This document shows positions 62,592-64,000 of a DNA stretch of 64,000 bases, piece by piece. The translations under genes and the position numbers were made by a program. The stretch's first letter is position 1. Each line of letters opens with the position of its first letter. The stretch covers positions 1,426,001 to 1,490,000 of the forward strand of contig OY752145.1 in assembly GCA_963573315.1 (NCBI GenBank), written 5' to 3'. The stretch comes from Entomortierella parvispora. Its lineage: Eukaryota; Mortierellomycota; Mortierellomycetes; Mortierellales; Mortierellaceae. The notes beneath the pieces are model-generated. The model did no database searches. It had not been told where the DNA came from and saw only the letters and a program-made list of their open reading frames with translations.

Positions 62592-63304
62592 TGTGGAGGG
62601 TTAGTGCCGAGGGAGGAGGTTGGGAGAGAAGGAGAGAGTGAGAAGGTAGGAGAGAGGGAAGGAGGGCAGCTGTAGTAATCAACGAGCCAGAGGGTTCGAG
62701 GGAAAGTGGGAGAGAGAGAGAGAGGGTGTGGGAGAGAGGATGTGGAGGGGAAGGACGACAAAAGGAAGTAAAGAGAGAAAGAAGAAAGAAGAGAGCAAGC
62801 AAGGAAGGAAGGAAGGAAGGAAGGAATGGACAAGGATAAGGCGAGACGAGCGAGCAGCAAAGGAAAGGGCTCTTTTGTGAAGAGGAGAGAGAAGGACGGA
62901 CTCTCCACCGATCGCACTGTGGATCGAGAGACGGACGCGTGATCTTGAGAGTGGACTCTTGGTCCTCTGTCTGTCTGTCGGGGGGGATGGCAGTGGATGG
63001 CATGCTGCTGCACTGTCACTGTCCCCTGTCCTCTGTCCTCATCCTCTATCCTCTGTTCTCTCCACATACACAATCATAATCACGGTCGCCACAAATCAAA
63101 ACAAAAAAAGAGTCCGACGCGTTGCGCGACGTTTTTTTTAATTTATTTTTGTTTCCATCAGCAGTGTCAACTGAACTGTTCAGCGACTCTTTTCTTTTCT
63201 TCTTCTCTCCTTCCCTTCTTTCTTTCCCTTCTTCCCTTTTCTTCTTTTCCTTCTTCTCTTCCCTTCCCTTCCTTATTTCCTTTCCTTCCTTCTCATTCTC
63301 TCTA
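62592..63304. other. Divergent promoter between aldehyde dehydrogenase and thymidylate synthase
   Basis: These 713 bp separate two divergent starts. The half next to the aldehyde dehydrogenase is purine-rich on the plus strand, with (GGAA)n near 62795-62825. The half next to thymidylate synthase is pyrimidine-rich (63190-63300, TTCC/TTCT repeats). Each gene thus has a CT-rich leader on its own coding strand. No gene is seen. Confidence 0.6.
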
Positions 63305-64000
63305 ATGGTCTCGCCCACATTCACCCCCTCCATCCATCCCTGGAGAGCTGACAATCAGCATGAGGAGCACCAGTACCTGAACATGATTCGCTACATCATC
63401 GACCATGGCGAGCACCGTGCTGACCGCACCGGCACCGGCACCCGTTCTATCTTTGCCCCCCCTGCCATGCGCTTCTCCCTCCAGGACGACCTCTTTCCCC
63501 TCCTCACCACCAAGCGCGTCTTTTACCGCGCCGTCGTCGAAGAGCTCCTCTGGTTCGTCAAGGGCGACACCAACGGCCTCCACCTTTCCGAGAAGGGCAT
63601 CAACATCTGGGAGGGCAATGGCTCGCGCGAGTATCTAGACAAGGTCGGCCTCGGTCATCGTAAAGTCGGTGATCTTGGCCCCGTCTATGGATTCCAATGG
63701 AGACACTTTGGCGCAGAGTACAAGGACTGTGACACGGACTATACAGGCCAAGGAGTCGATCAGCTCGCAGAGGTCATTTACAAGATCAAGAACAACCCCA
63801 CAGACAGACGCATCATCATGAGTGCCTGGAACCCTGCTGGTATGAGATCACAGACAAGAGAAACAAGTGCAAGCGCTTTATTTTTTTCCTCCGCAGCCAA
63901 TTCGTTCTCTGACTCGTATTTCTTTTTATTTCTCTCTGACTCTTTGAAAATAGATCTTGAAAAGATGGCACTTCCTCCCTGTCATATGTTTTGTCAGTTT
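63305..64000 (+). CDS. CDC21: Thymidylate synthase, C-terminus cut by window end
   Basis: Exon 1 is 63305..63839. Exon 2 begins at 63954 after a 114-nt intron (GTATGAG...AAATAG) and runs off the window, leaving about 194 residues. The enzyme converts dUMP to dTMP with methylene-tetrahydrofolate. Visible family marks are an Arg-rich dUMP/phosphate site in [61 protein letters not shown], and PPCHMFCQF, where the Cys of PPCH is the catalytic nucleophile. The N-terminus is short ([13 protein letters not shown]), and the start is the first ATG after a pyrimidine-rich leader. It is divergent from the aldehyde dehydrogenase gene. URA2, at the other end of the pyrimidine pathway, lies 4.3 kb away on the same strand. 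Confidence 0.95.
   Translation, partial: MVSPTFTPSIHPWRADNQHEEHQYLNMIRYIIDHGEHRADRTGTGTRSIFAPPAMRFSLQDDLFPLLTTKRVFYRAVVEELLWFVKGDTNGLHLSEKGINIWEGNGSREYLDKVGLGHRKVGDLGPVYGFQWRHFGAEYKDCDTDYTGQGVDQLAEVIYKIKNNPTDRRIIMSAWNPAGMRSQTRETSASALFFSSAANSFSDSYFFLFLSDSLKIDLEKMALPPCHMFCQF

Overview
The window is nuclear DNA of a filamentous fungus. Genes carry short GT-AG introns and lie close together on both strands, with CT-rich leaders and simple-sequence repeats between them. The gene set is typically fungal: a URA2-type CPSase/ATCase fusion with a dead dihydroorotase-like domain, OPT peptide transporters, a PAK/Ste20 kinase, and Ipi3. The F-box/LRR proteins, long Asn/Ser/His low-complexity tracts and expanded OPT family suggest an early-diverging fungus, perhaps Mortierellomycotina. 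That placement is inference, not shown by the sequence. No rRNA, tRNA, CRISPR array or intact transposon was recognised.

Layout. (1) 0-6 kb, minus strand: an F-box/LRR gene cut by the window edge, a second F-box/LRR gene, and an 823-residue coiled-coil protein. (2) 7.2-31.5 kb, minus strand: a head-to-tail array of seven intact oligopeptide transporter (OPT) genes, here OPT1 to OPT7, plus one decayed copy between OPT1 and OPT2. Every intact copy has one intron at the same codon and a TATA box about 100-165 bp upstream of its ATG. (3) 31.6-36.9 kb: a 5.2-kb stretch with no recognisable gene. (4) 36.9-43.7 kb, plus strand: IPI3/WDR18, a DOPA-dioxygenase-family protein and a proline-rich PhoD-like phosphatase. 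(5) 44.2-48.6 kb, minus strand: a p21-activated kinase in ten exons. (6) 49.7-59.0 kb, plus strand: a tocopherol-cyclase-like membrane-anchored protein and URA2. (7) 59.6-62.6 kb, minus strand: an ALDH3-type aldehyde dehydrogenase. (8) From 63.3 kb, plus strand: thymidylate synthase, cut by the window end.

How they work together. The OPT array is a local transporter family expanded by tandem duplication. Long identical DNA blocks shared by different pairs of copies point to continuing gene conversion. URA2 (start of pyrimidine synthesis) and thymidylate synthase (dTMP formation) lie within 5 kb of each other, separated by one unrelated gene. The other genes appear to be housekeeping or signalling neighbours. 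Multi-exon genes are given as one span with exon coordinates in the evidence. The splice sites were read by eye, with reading frame checked across every junction.
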